Assembly: GCA_014898415.1 (NCBI GenBank)
Contig: RCTD01000007.1
Span: 248,001 to 312,000 of the forward strand
Length of the DNA stretch: 64,000 nucleotides
Direction: 5' to 3'
Source of the DNA: Stromatinia cepivora
Taxonomy: Eukaryota; Ascomycota; Leotiomycetes; Helotiales; Sclerotiniaceae
Each line of letters starts with the position of its first letter. Position 1 is the first letter of the stretch. This document shows, piece after piece, positions 24,909-36,275 of the stretch. The translations under genes and the position numbers were made by a program. Below the pieces are notes generated by a model. The model saw only the letters and a list, made by a program, of their open reading frames with translations, was not told the origin of the DNA and made no database searches.

Positions 24909-25857
24909 GCTGAGTTATTCAAGTAAGAGGAAACAAGATACCCGACGATATCACAAAATCGGCACTACATTACCGCGCATTGTATTGTTCGGCCAACACG
25001 ACGAATATTTCCTTTGTTTTGATGCCTTGATGTTGGGTTGTAGCTCATTCATTTTTTTCCTTTTCAAAGTCTTTTACTGCGTTTCGTTTTACTGCACTAT
25101 ACCATACACGCATAGGATTGGTTTTATATCATGGCTTTTTAATCTGTTGGCTTTTCTTGAGAGAGAAAGATGAAGTGGGGTTCTTTTCTTCACTGTATAT
25201 TTCATTTTCTTAGGAAGGAAAGGGTCAACGGGAGGGATAATATATAGCTATAGATGGCTATGGATGGCTATGGATATGGCCTTTTAAATTTTCGCTTGAA
25301 GGAAGGTGAAAGTTGGGTTTGGGATGGGGAGTGAGAATGTTGGATTAGATGGCTTTGGGGGAGGGGGGAAAGAGGGTAATGGGAGGAGATAAAGGGGAGG
25401 GGAATAGGAATATTTGGGGCTTATACCAATGGTCTCTCTGTGAAGAGATGTAATGTTTACTATAGGGTGAGGTGAAGAGGGGAGATTTATTAGAGTGGAG
25501 GAGCTATCATATAAACATGATATGAGAGGAGGAAAAGAGGGAGAGGTGAAGATAGAGATGCAAGATAGAGATGCAAAATGGAGAAACCAAAATCAGATAG
25601 CATGCATGGATGGATGGATGGATGGCAAACTACAAATAAATGGATCATTTTATTGTATCATACTGTTACATATCATCTCGTATCGTAAGAGTAAAGGGGA
25701 GAGTGAGAGGATGAAAGGAGATATATAATGAGATGAAGGGAGATAAGTAGATAGATAGATAGATATTCGAATAAATAGGAAAATGAGAATGAGAAGAGAA
25801 GAGAAAAGAAAAGAAAAAATGTTAAGAATAAGGAATACTATTTTCTTTTCTTGAGAG

Positions 25858-26013
25858 TATTCTATTCTATTCTATTCTATTCTATTCTATTCTATTCTAT
25901 TCTATTCTATTCTATTCTATTCTATTCTATTCTATTCTATTCTATTCTATTCTATTCTATTCTATTCTATTCTATTCTATTCTATTCTATTCTATTCTAT
26001 TCTATTCTATTCT
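25858..26013. repeat. (ATTCT)n pentamer microsatellite, about 31 copies
   Basis: An almost perfect array of about 156 bp. Confidence 0.95.
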
Positions 26014-26170
26014 TCTCGTACTTTTTTTGAAGGGGTCGTTTGGGGGTTTTGTTTTTAGAGGATATTTATGTGTATGTATGTATATGGGTGAGTGTGAGTG
26101 TGAGTGTGTGAATAAGTCTGATATATAGATAGTAGAACTTGGATTTAGATTAAGGGATTATAGGGGAGAG

Positions 26171-26751
26171 TAGGCTGCACAAAAATTATCTGTACCTATA
26201 GGTTATCCATGGATAATCCGCCCCGTGGATACCCATCAAAGATCCTACCCGCCCCACGAATTACTCATCCAGATTTAAAATTATCTATTCTATTACAGAT
26301 AATCCACAGATTATTTACAAATAATCTATCTATCTATGAATAGATGAATTATTTGTGGGTAATTTGTGGATATATAGGTAATTTGCAAATAATCTGTGAG
26401 TATATGGGTAATTTGCAAATAATCCATAGATATATGGATTATTTATAGATAATCTACGGATTATTTATGGATTATCCATTTTTCGCTTAAATTTGAAGCT
26501 ATTCTCAAATCATTTTATAACCCAAAAATGATCCAAGTTTAGATTTATATTAATTTTTATACTAATTATAAAATTATATTAGTTTTATGAAATATTATAT
26601 AATATATAAGTAGATGGGTACCCATAGATAATCTGTATCTGTTTTGTGGGTTATCCATCCCAAATTTTGAATTACCCGCTCCGCTACAGATAATCCGCGG
26701 GTTACCCATCGAGGTCATTACCCGCCTCATGGGTACCCGTTGCGCAGCCTA
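26171..26751. mobile_element. Non-autonomous hAT-like element with 8-bp target duplication
   Basis: 581 bp. The left end reads TAGGCTGCACAA and the reverse complement of the right end TAGGCTGCGCAA, 11 of 12 matching. Identical 8-bp repeats GGGGAGAG flank it at 26163-26170 and 26752-26759. An 8-bp duplication with TAGG..TG ends is the mark of the hAT superfamily. The interior is AT-rich with repeated GGATAATCC/GGATTATCC words and carries no transposase ORF. A related end occurs at 44768. Confidence 0.85.
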
Positions 26752-26832
26752 GGGGAGAGGGAGGAGGGGGAAGGGGGGGGGGGAAGGGATAAAAGGGAGG
26801 ATAGGAGGGGGACGTTGGTATATATATATTAA

Positions 26833-26928
26833 GTTGAGGTTGAGGTTGAGGTTGAGGTTGAGGTTGAGGTTGAGGTTGAGGTTGAGGTTGAGGTTGAGGT
26901 TGAGGTTGAGGTTGAGGTTGAGGTTGAG
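26833..26928. repeat. (GTTGAG)n hexamer microsatellite, 16 copies
   Basis: A perfect 96-bp array. On the reverse strand it reads as Ser-Thr repeats in one frame; there is no gene context. Confidence 0.95.
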
Positions 26929-28512
26929 ATAGAGATAGAGATAGAGGCGGAGGGTGATGAGTGGGTGATGGAATGATGATAGATAGGAAATAGGAAGTAG
27001 GAAGTAGGAAGTAGATGGGTAGGTAGGGAGATAGATGTTGAATATTGAATATTCATTTAATTTTTCTTTTGTTTAGGGGGAGGAAAAAAAGAAGAGGTGG
27101 GAGGTGGGAGGTAGGGGGGGGCACTTATGTTAATTGTAATGGGATGGGAGGAGAGAGTTTTTTGGATTTTGGATTTTGGATTCTGTAAATGTTCTTCGGG
27201 AAATGAAAAAGATAAGGAAAATTATTTGTCTAGGAGATAGAAAGAATTTAAATGGTGAGGGGAAGAGTAGATTTATTCGAAATGTTGTGTTTTTCTGGTT
27301 TTAACTTTTGGCTGGGCTGGAAAGATTAGGCAAGATAAGAAGTGTTGTGTGTTGTAGTAAGTCAATGGTGAATGATATCGAATGCTGAGTATTTAGATAA
27401 TTATAATCATGATTACAATCATTATTATAAAGAGATGAGAAAGGAGAAAGGTGATGATTGGGTTGTGTATAAATACTGGGGTAGTAGGTAAGTGATATGT
27501 ATATTTCTAGTTAGTTGGATTGGAATAGAGGAAGAGAGGAATAGAGTGGAAAGGAAGGGAAGGGAAGGGAAAGGAAGAAAAATTGATACAGGAGATTTTT
27601 ATAATTAACAATAAGATAATTAGATACACGTCCATTGTCCTCTTCTTTCTCCTGCTCCTCCTTCTCTTTTTCGACCCAATAGCTTACAGAAATCCAGGAC
27701 TTGAGACCTAAGACCTGAGATCCGGGCTGTTGGTGGATTTCCAAGCTCATCGTTCGTTCGGTATATTTAGTATCTCGTGAACTTGTAGTGATTAATTATA
27801 TATTGTATGTGTGTAATGCAACGCGATGCAAAACCTTTAGAATTTTTTTAGTTTACTTGTCTTTTAGGGAGTGAGATAGATATTTCCAGGTCGAGGTTGT
27901 GGTTCGTTGTGTGGTTGGTCGTATGTTTACAACAGAGTATGAGGATATTGTATATTTTTTCGCAGAAGACTGGGATGTGAACATGGCATAAGTAAAAGGT
28001 ATTAGAAAGAAAGGTAGCAATGAATGTGCGAGAGGACTTAGGACCTAGACATAATAAGCATAGGTGCAAAGAAGGTATGAATGAAAGGAGAGAAGTTAAG
28101 TCGATTAAACGGTACTTTTGCAAGCAAGTATAATATTGGCTAGCTTATCTTTAGACTTCAGCATATGAATCTTCGTGGTCATGGGATTCCATTCAAAGTG
28201 CGGTAGAGGAAAAAGCGATTATGTAAGAATTGCATATTTACATGGTGCGCGAGTTTGCCGGCCCCCTTAAGGATTATCGAACTGACTGACTGACTGTGTC
28301 GAGTCATGTGAGACCTTGTTCGTCGATCGTAAATCTGTCTCCTTGTACTAGGAATGAGATGCTTCTGAGATATAGAAAGAGCATGGTAAAAGTCGCTGTG
28401 TTAGTAGTCGAGTATTAAGCTATGTTAATCCTTGAGGTTGGAGAAAATTTTAACATGCTCAACCTCATATAATGTAATGCTTCTAGCTTGCAAAGCGGCA
28501 AAGGATAAGTTC

Positions 28513-28843
28513 CAGCGTTTGAAAAGTCCCCATTCTATCCTATCCTATTCCGGACGAGAGGATAGAGTAGTGGTTTGAAATTGAAAGATAGGATACCATA
28601 GGATCAATGAAAACTCGGAGAGGATAGGATAGTACAGGATAGTCACTTTGGAATCAGAGGTTATGATGGAATGGAAATATCAAAATAAGTGTAAATCAAT
28701 AAATTAATGATTATCTATCCTCCCAGCTTAAGGTTGAAGACAAAATTCAAGAATTCAATAGATAGCATAGGGTAGAATAAATCTCATTCTAGAGAGGATT
28801 GAATAAATTGGGAGAGGCTGAGTATGGGAATTTTCAAACGCTG
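28513..28843. mobile_element. Putative MITE with 13-bp perfect terminal inverted repeats
   Basis: 331 bp. The left end is CAGCGTTTGAAAAGTCCCCAT and the reverse complement of the right end CAGCGTTTGAAAATTCCCAT: 13 bases perfect, then similar. CAGnGTTTG-type ends resemble hAT elements, but the 8-bp flanks (ATAAGTTC and ACTGAACA) do not match, so the target duplication is lost or the class differs. The interior has several GGATAG/CTATCC words and no ORF. Confidence 0.6.
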
Positions 28844-31800
28844 ACTGAACAAGAACCCGGAGTTGGAACCGGAAGTGGCTAGGATATCTAGATATTCTCC
28901 CCCGCAGAAGTCCTCATTCATAAGCATAGCGCAATCTCAAAATCACTGCGAGCTAATTATTTTTGACCATGGTACTTGTTTGTATAGAATCGATCTAAGA
29001 TATACTTAGGAAGATTTTTGTCTCGACTCAAATTGAAAACTTTTCATGAGTTATCATTCCAAGTAAGTGAGTGTAAATAGATCTTGAGCAACTTTTTACT
29101 ATTTATCGCATGGTTGCAAACTTTTGCTTCTTTCAACTACGTAGATCCAAGCATGCCAGAACCAGGAGAAAGTGTTCTGTGGGGAAGGAAAAAAAGACAA
29201 AGTGGGGGAATTGAATCGGACTTTGATTCTAGAAGGGTAGTATTTTTCATCCTCCATATCCAGGCTTTAGCGTGATGAGCTGTAATTTGCCCCGAGGAAA
29301 GAAAGGAAGTTGACTGGTTTTGTAGATGGGACTAAGGAACGACATAAAGCTGATGGCTCCGTCTTCAATGCACCAATGGAAAGGGCTTTTCGAAGTGCAA
29401 ATTTGAATAGCTACTTAGCGGTACCAAAATGTTATAAATGAATAATTGTGTAGATCCCAAAGCAATATACTTGCTAAATACCTAGTATCTAGGCCTTTTC
29501 CTAGCACATGGTTTTCTCGTGGCGGCTTCGTGACAGCGTATGATGCCGGCCGGTTGAATACTCCCCAATGTCGTTCTCCCTCATGGATAGACATTACCGC
29601 CTTGCTTGGCTGGTATCCAGTGGCGCGCCAGCTTATATCTGTAAAGTTTGTGGATGTATTCGCTTGTCCCAGCTCGCATTGTTGCTAGGATGTACGGCAG
29701 CATTAGACGACGATTTGGCTTGTTTAGGAAGTTGTGAAATGATCATCGTTGCTCAAGGCCAAATCTGTATTTGAATCTACCCGGCGCGAGCTTACGAGCG
29801 TCGTTAGGTTAGTCCAACAGGTATTCAGAGTTCTGCTTCGTGGATTGGAATCCATTCTAGACAGACATATTTATCTTTTAATGCACTGGATGTATTAATT
29901 CCAACGATCGATATTTGATATTCTTCCATGACCGCAGAATTCTTTTTGGGCGGTTGGAGGGGTATGAATTTTTCTAGGTACCCCATTTAATGTCATGAGA
30001 AGTGGAGTTTCCGCAAGGTTAGATGGATCGAAGAAGGCAAGCTTCATACTAAGTTCATATGGTCGTTAGCTTTTCAAAAATGTGGCCAGAATCCGTTCAG
30101 TATCTGATCAACGCGAAAATCAAAAGATGGCGTGTTGATTCGCCACATCTTGGGATCTTCAAGCTCACAGTCACAACGTTAAGGCGAGAGAATGATCGAC
30201 ATGATGCTGTTGAGATGCTTATCGGACGGGCTGTCAGATGGAGTCGCTTGTGACAAAATCGGGCACGGGCGTCCGTCTAGAGTAGAGCTGCAACTTGTCG
30301 ATCCTATTGAAGATTCGTGTACTCCACCGAACACTTTTGTTCCGAATGTGTTTTTGGGCAGTAATAATTGGTAATCCTTCTCATTCATTGTGGATTCATG
30401 TCCCGCTTCTCAATATAAAAATCTAGGGAAATCGTATGATTCATTGAGATCTGCATTGTCTGGAAATCGTATGATTTCATACAATCTTGGGATCTAGAAG
30501 TAAGAATCTACAGCTTCTCTACACGTGACATAGTAGATATGGTATGAATTTCTGGAAAAGATTTGTCAAAATACCTAATGGGTTATGTCCAGAAGGAAGG
30601 GTAACTGAATATTGGTGGAGGCAAACTTTGTACGCGTCAAGCTACCTTGCTGTCGAATAGGCAAGTAGAATCCTCCAACTTGTGGCCCTACTACTTAGCC
30701 TTTTCCGTACTCCAGTCCGAAAACTACGTCAGTTTCTCCAAGATCAAGAAAAGAAAAATTATATAATCAAGAATTCGAAAAAGAAATATCTAACTCAGTC
30801 GTATGATTAGATAAGTAGTAATAGTAGTAGTAGTAATATTAATTTGTATTCAAAGATCCTTTTGAGGTATTAAAATGTATTAAGCTAAAGAATTTTTATA
30901 TATAAAGTTTTATTTATATAAAAAAAACCAAAATCATAAAAAAAAAGATCTTTTTACATAAATAGTTCTGAGTTCGTGATTTTATAGTATTATAATTCCT
31001 TTATAAATCTTTAAAAGTAATTTTTACTAAAAGCAAAACTAAATATGATTACTTTTAATATATAATTATTAATTATTCGAATAAACTCCTCCCACTTCAT
31101 TTAAAATGGAAATACAATATTAGAATATATCCCAAATAACTCGAAGCTCTTTCGACAGATATATAACTATTAATAACAATATCCTTCCTGAAAGCTATAT
31201 TCAAAATCTTTCCCAACAACAAATAATCCTTCCAATTATACAGAACATCCTTGAATGCAGAATTATCCTTCCTGCAATTCCGTCTAACATTTTCTCAATC
31301 CTTTTATAATGTAGAAAGCTACGATAACAAAATCAATAAAATCTTCGAAATAATCAAATGATCATTATAAGAACTTCCATTAACTTTACAAACTTTAAGT
31401 GCTATAAATTCGTAACTGGCACCACGTACAGATGGGAGTTCGACTTTTTGCCGGCCTGATTAAACAAGTAGATGGACGGGAGGGCTCAAAATTACTTCAC
31501 TTAGACTGGCACTATGACCCCTTAGAGGCTCGAGTTCTATGCATAACCGTCCCTTCGTAATAGCAAGTTACCAAAACGATCTCATACGCACAGAAGAAGA
31601 AGGATGATAAGGACTAAGTGAGCGATGAAAGCGTCAACCAGGTTCACGGGATACAAGGTTTTTAATATCCCGTGTTTGAGAACCCCTTAATGTTTCAATT
31701 TCGAAAATTTGGCTAGAATCTAAAGTCATTTGAAGTCTATTTAATCACATCACACATTTGAAAGCTCATTAAAATCCCATCTTTGACTTCGGAGGTTCCG

Positions 31801-34660
31801 GTCATTCATTTTAGATGTACTTTTGATAGTGTTTGAGATTAGCCCAACAATGCGTCATGAGAGAATATTCTCGAACATTCAATATCGATAGAATGAACTT
31901 GTTTTATTATGGTGTGGTGGTAGCCAAGTACTCGTAGGAACTACACACCGCTCCACCCCTTTATCCATTCATATCTCTCTTAAACCAACGGTGTAGGAAT
32001 TCATTTGATTGATTTAATATCAGCGTATGCACACAATTAAGTATCTTGAATGCAAAGATACAGACGGCATTACAACTTACAGCACCTACGTAGCATTTTG
32101 GGCATGTTGCATCAAGCTTCAGCACCAAAATTATCCGACGCCCCTTCATCTCTCTCTCACAAAGTTTGGCGAGCGCCAAGGCACGGGCACCCGTGATTTC
32201 CTAAAACTTTTAATGATGCTATCCGCTCGGAGAAATTGATTGCATAGAGAACATTCGGGTTGGTTACTGTATTCTGCAATTACCTGTTTGTGCTACAAAA
32301 GAAGAATAAGCATGCAAAATGCAACAATCCTACGCGTTGTCGTTTCCCTGCCAATGATGACTACCATCAGGACGAAAAGCAAATACTAGAAGCCTAAAAA
32401 TCTCTCCTTCATGTAACCAGCTGAATCTAACGCCGACCTCGGGAGCTCAACCGTCCCCATTAAGGAACATTCGACAGAAAACTTACCAGGTACCAGGTAC
32501 CCAGGTATACTATAAATGGAAAGCAAAATCTCGAAATCAAGTAACACGAGCATTAACCTTGATACCTACTTACTCTGCCGTGTTGACGCGGTGCCCCCCC
32601 CAACTGGCAAGCTTTGACCAATTTACTATGGGAGATTGCCAGTCAATGGAGACTCGAGAATTTACAATTCTGGCACACAGAAGAAAACAGTGCATTGTCG
32701 GAAAATAAGAATTCTCCATAATGATAATTAGGTAGAAATGTCTCTTCTCTGATGTTTGACTACTGGCCTACCTAATAAGGCTTCTAGCCCCTAACTCCTA
32801 ACCTAAAACAGATAATACCGGTACCCAGAGGTAGGCTCGAGACAGATTGGTACAGCCGAGGTAATAACGTTTTGCCAACTACAGTAGTCACCTGGTAATA
32901 ACCCAGTAGTTAATCTCTTCATAAAACCTGGAATGAACACAAGTGACAAAATGATATTCCCTTTTCATCAACCCCATCATCATTGTCAGGTCAGATTTGA
33001 TTACCTGGGAGATGAAGTGGTCCTTTCATAACAGAGCTTAGCGAAAATTCGATGCTTATACCTTATTTGGTTGGCCCAGACCCGCACCGGTTGGATTTGA
33101 TGATCTGCCTTGTGTTTCAAAGAGACACAGGATTTAACGACCACCGATGAACCATCAATTCAGATCTCTCGAAACACCCAATAAACAGGCGAGAATGAGG
33201 ACCCCAAAAATGTTAATCATACAGGGTGAGAAATTAATGTGGAAGCTAATCAGTCAGAGTCGGTCTCGCAATTGTATCGAGTATGGGGCGACCTGACGTA
33301 TGAGCACTAGAAGATTAGGGCCAGCCAATTACGTTTTAAAATGCCAGTGTATTATGGAGAACCTTCATCCCGGATATGTTCGCGAGCTCCCAGTGGACGA
33401 GGGAGGAGAGCCATGCACCTCCCACAACCTTTATCCCTGCAAACCTTGCGGTAGGTGATCGCGCTTCGAGAAGCCCCCTCCTTGATCCAACGAAGCACAC
33501 AGCCTAGCCATATGTATACCGTACTAGGTCGTTTCTTACCAATCTACATACATCCGTAATGTTGTGACTACCCAATTCCCTCATCAGGAACGGATTTTCT
33601 TGAGCACCCGGAATGGGCTCTAACCATTTAGCACCTTAGCCTTGGCAGATATAAGCTTCCATTGATGCATTCGACTTCTTCTTCTGTGGCCCTATGGACG
33701 ACCTCCCTAGTCCATTAAAAATACTCCGCTGCTTCTTCTCCACCCCGATCTCAGCCCCAGGCCTCGGGATCCAAAACCTAGTTGATCATCAACCATTGGC
33801 ACATTACACTTTTTTTGTATACCAAGGTGCCCTTGGAGAACCGGCGATACAATCACCTTCCTACAGGCTACTACATGCACATCTTCGTAATCTGCCACTG
33901 CCATTTCGGATAAGGCTTTGCTCCGTCCACATCACGAAAAGATCCCAAGCTTGTATCACTTAGTATATTGGGCAATGTTATTACCCTTTACAGACCATCT
34001 AAAGTCAAAACAGTAAACTCGAAAAGCAAAATTCCCACTTGCCCCACCATCTTCGCTGTTTGTAATATCGGATACCCCTGCTCTATTTTTTATTCCGCAC
34101 TTCACAAACAATCTCGAGCTCAACGGCAATTTCAGTCTGGTCTTTTCCAAGGTTGTTATCACTATCTATACCGAGCGTTTAGTGGGATCACTCTTCAACG
34201 CCTGCTTCTCCGTTCTTCAGGTTTACGACCAGTCGATCTTGTACTTTTCTTTTAGCACACGACTTTTATGTACACCACAACTTTTTTTCCCTGAAGATCG
34301 TCCCTGCAGTTGAGAGACCTTTTTGTCAACTTCTAGATCTTGAGTCAATACTCGTGGCCCTGTGATTTGCGGACTCAGATTAAGCTCCACAGTCCCACAC
34401 ATCACTAGCACCCCAAATCCCGGATCCATTTGGAATATCTGATATACACGGCTGGACCCAGACATTCAATTACCACGTACGAGTTGGCAAATATGGGTGA
34501 GAAGTGTGGGGGTTTATTCTAGTTCTACATAAAAGGTCGGCGGGTCCATTGGCTAACATCTGCCTATTTGCACCTCGCCGTGATCACTTTAAGGTGCTTT
34601 TTTTTTCACACACATTCTTATTTTCCTTCTTTTGGCTTTAGTGAATGCCTCCTTCCCGAC

Positions 34661-36275
34661 ATGTTACTCACGATTAAACAGCCAGTCCACCACGGCTACA
34701 AATCTTTTCATGACTATTCTCCACCAACACCACCAGCTAGCTCTCGTTTCCCCCCAGCGGTGACAACTACTAGCTCTTCAAGCTCTTCAAGCTCTTCTAT
34801 ATCAGCAACATCACAATCTCTTCCTTCTTTAGCACTTAGAAAATCGACGAACATGTCGACTCACCATCGTGGATTACCCCCCATGACATTACCGCAGCCA
34901 CCACAACCACCACAACAAGTAGTTTCGGTACTGAGCCAACCAACGGCTCCATTACAATTACCAGCTCCGCCTCAGCAATGGCAAGGTGCAGAAGAGTCAA
35001 TGAGGAACTGGCTTCAAGCAAAGGCCGAAGAGGATAAACGGAAGCAGGAGGAAGAGAAGACGAGGCAAGAATCACTTCGATTGGAGCAGAGAAAAATCGA
35101 GCAAGATATGCTACGAACCTCCCTGGCGGGAGGAATTCCTCCATACATGATCCCAATGGTCTTTGCTGGAATGGGCGGTGGAAATCTACCAAATGCTAGC
35201 TTAGAATGGGCTCAACATTACATGGCCCAAGCACATCAACTGCAACAGCATCAAGTTCAACGGCAATTAGTACCAGGACAAAGTCAGCATACCTCACCAG
35301 AGCAATTGCAGCGCGGGGACTCCCGGCCAGCATTTGGAGGTCAACATCCAGCGCCCGTTACCGTACCATCAACGCCCATAGGACCTACGGGGCCAGGATT
35401 CCTCTCTGGTTACCAAATGTCTCCAGCGTCAAGACCAAGGCACACGGAGGGCTCATTGGCTAGAGCAACTGCAAATTCCCAGCTCCCAAGATTAAATACA
35501 GGAGAAATGCTTATTCAGCCGCCTCCAGCAGCTTCCAGCATGCAAATATTACCAGGGCAATCAGGTCATCCCTTAGCACAATTGCAGAGCGCCCAGCAGC
35601 AACAGGAACCCCAATCTTCGCCTTCAATATACTTTCACCATTGGCAACCGCCTACATCACAAGCAGGTACGAGCAACACCCATCAGCCTCCGACACCCTC
35701 AGGCAAGCGTTTATGATTCTTCTGGTGAATTAACTGTACTAACTATTCAACCAGACCATGTTTCTTCGCCGAAGAAACGAAAAGCAACAGGCCCTCAGCA
35801 ACCAGCCCCACATCCAAGCTCATTACCACAGTATACTTCCCCTTCATTCTCACAGACAGGATCTTCGATGTCAGGCACGCCATCGAGTAGACGCCGCGGG
35901 CATTCAAGAAATCAAAGTGATGTCTCAGCTCACGGAGGTGATTCATATGGCCGACCATCGAGTCGCCATAGACATACTGAAAGTGGTTTCAGTACTCAAA
36001 GCATTACTTCACCGATCCCGTCACAAAACCAAGAGCAAGTATCAGCGCCTTCAGAGCCACGTAGGCATTCAGGAGGTTCGAATACTGTTTCATCCCTACT
36101 CGAACACAGCGATTCCCGACCACGAGCGCTTTCTCAAACTCAAAGTCGACAAAGCCAATCTCAACGAGACCGAGAACGTCACTACTCTGCAGTATCGGAG
36201 ATTGGGCGCAAAGAAAGGGCCACAGAGGGGGAAGAGGTACGACGTTCTGGCAAACGAAACGATGAAAGAAATTAG
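34661..36275 (+). CDS. Gln/Pro/Ser-rich protein of unknown function, probably nuclear
   Basis: Two exons, 34661-35702 and 35755-36275, give 520 residues. The intron (52 nt, ACTAAC branch site, CCAG acceptor) uses a GC donor (AG then GCAAGC). A GT donor at 35667 would also keep the frame and remove 12 residues, so the splice is not settled. The protein begins with a Ser-rich and Pro-rich stretch. Residues about 110-155 form a charged helix (NWLQAKAEEDKRKQEEEKTR) followed by a hydrophobic patch GGIPPYMIPMVFAGMGGG, the part most likely conserved. Gln-rich and Pro-rich DNA follows, then a basic SPKKRKATG signal right after the splice and an Arg/Ser-rich tail. This composition suits a transcriptional co-regulator. 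It reminds me of proteins labelled RfeF-like in Aspergillus, but I cannot verify that. An internal ATG at 34853 is an alternative start. Confidence 0.7.

Larger units (their letters stand above)
24909..34660. other. Gene-poor intergenic stretch, 9.75 kb
   Basis: No ORF here shows a recognisable domain or a joinable exon series. It holds long microsatellites (25858-26013 and 26833-26928), two TIR elements (26171-26751 and 28513-28843), and a strongly AT-rich zone at about 30760-31400 that may be a decayed transposable element. The last 700 bp (about 33950-34660) are C/T-rich on the plus strand and may be the long promoter and 5' leader of the following gene. Confidence 0.55.

Noticed and set aside
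26169..26753. Tc1/mariner-type MITE with TA duplication
   Set aside because: TA dinucleotides do border GGCTGC...GCAGCC, but the identical 8-bp GGGGAGAG flanks outside TAGG...CCTA fit hAT better.
26833..26928. Telomere-like hexamer array
   Set aside because: The unit is GTTGAG, not the TTAGGG usual for fungal telomeres, and it is internal.
26829..27056. Reverse-strand frame with a long Ser-Thr repeat
   Set aside because: It is the translation of the (GTTGAG)n microsatellite and has no domain, no splice context and no coding flank.
30760..31400. AT-rich stretch as a second LTR element
   Set aside because: I found no paired repeats, ends or duplications; only composition suggests a mobile origin.
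33694..34465. Several 65-95 codon frames on both strands
   Set aside because: Mutually overlapping, no domain, and they lie in the probable leader/promoter of the gene at 34661.
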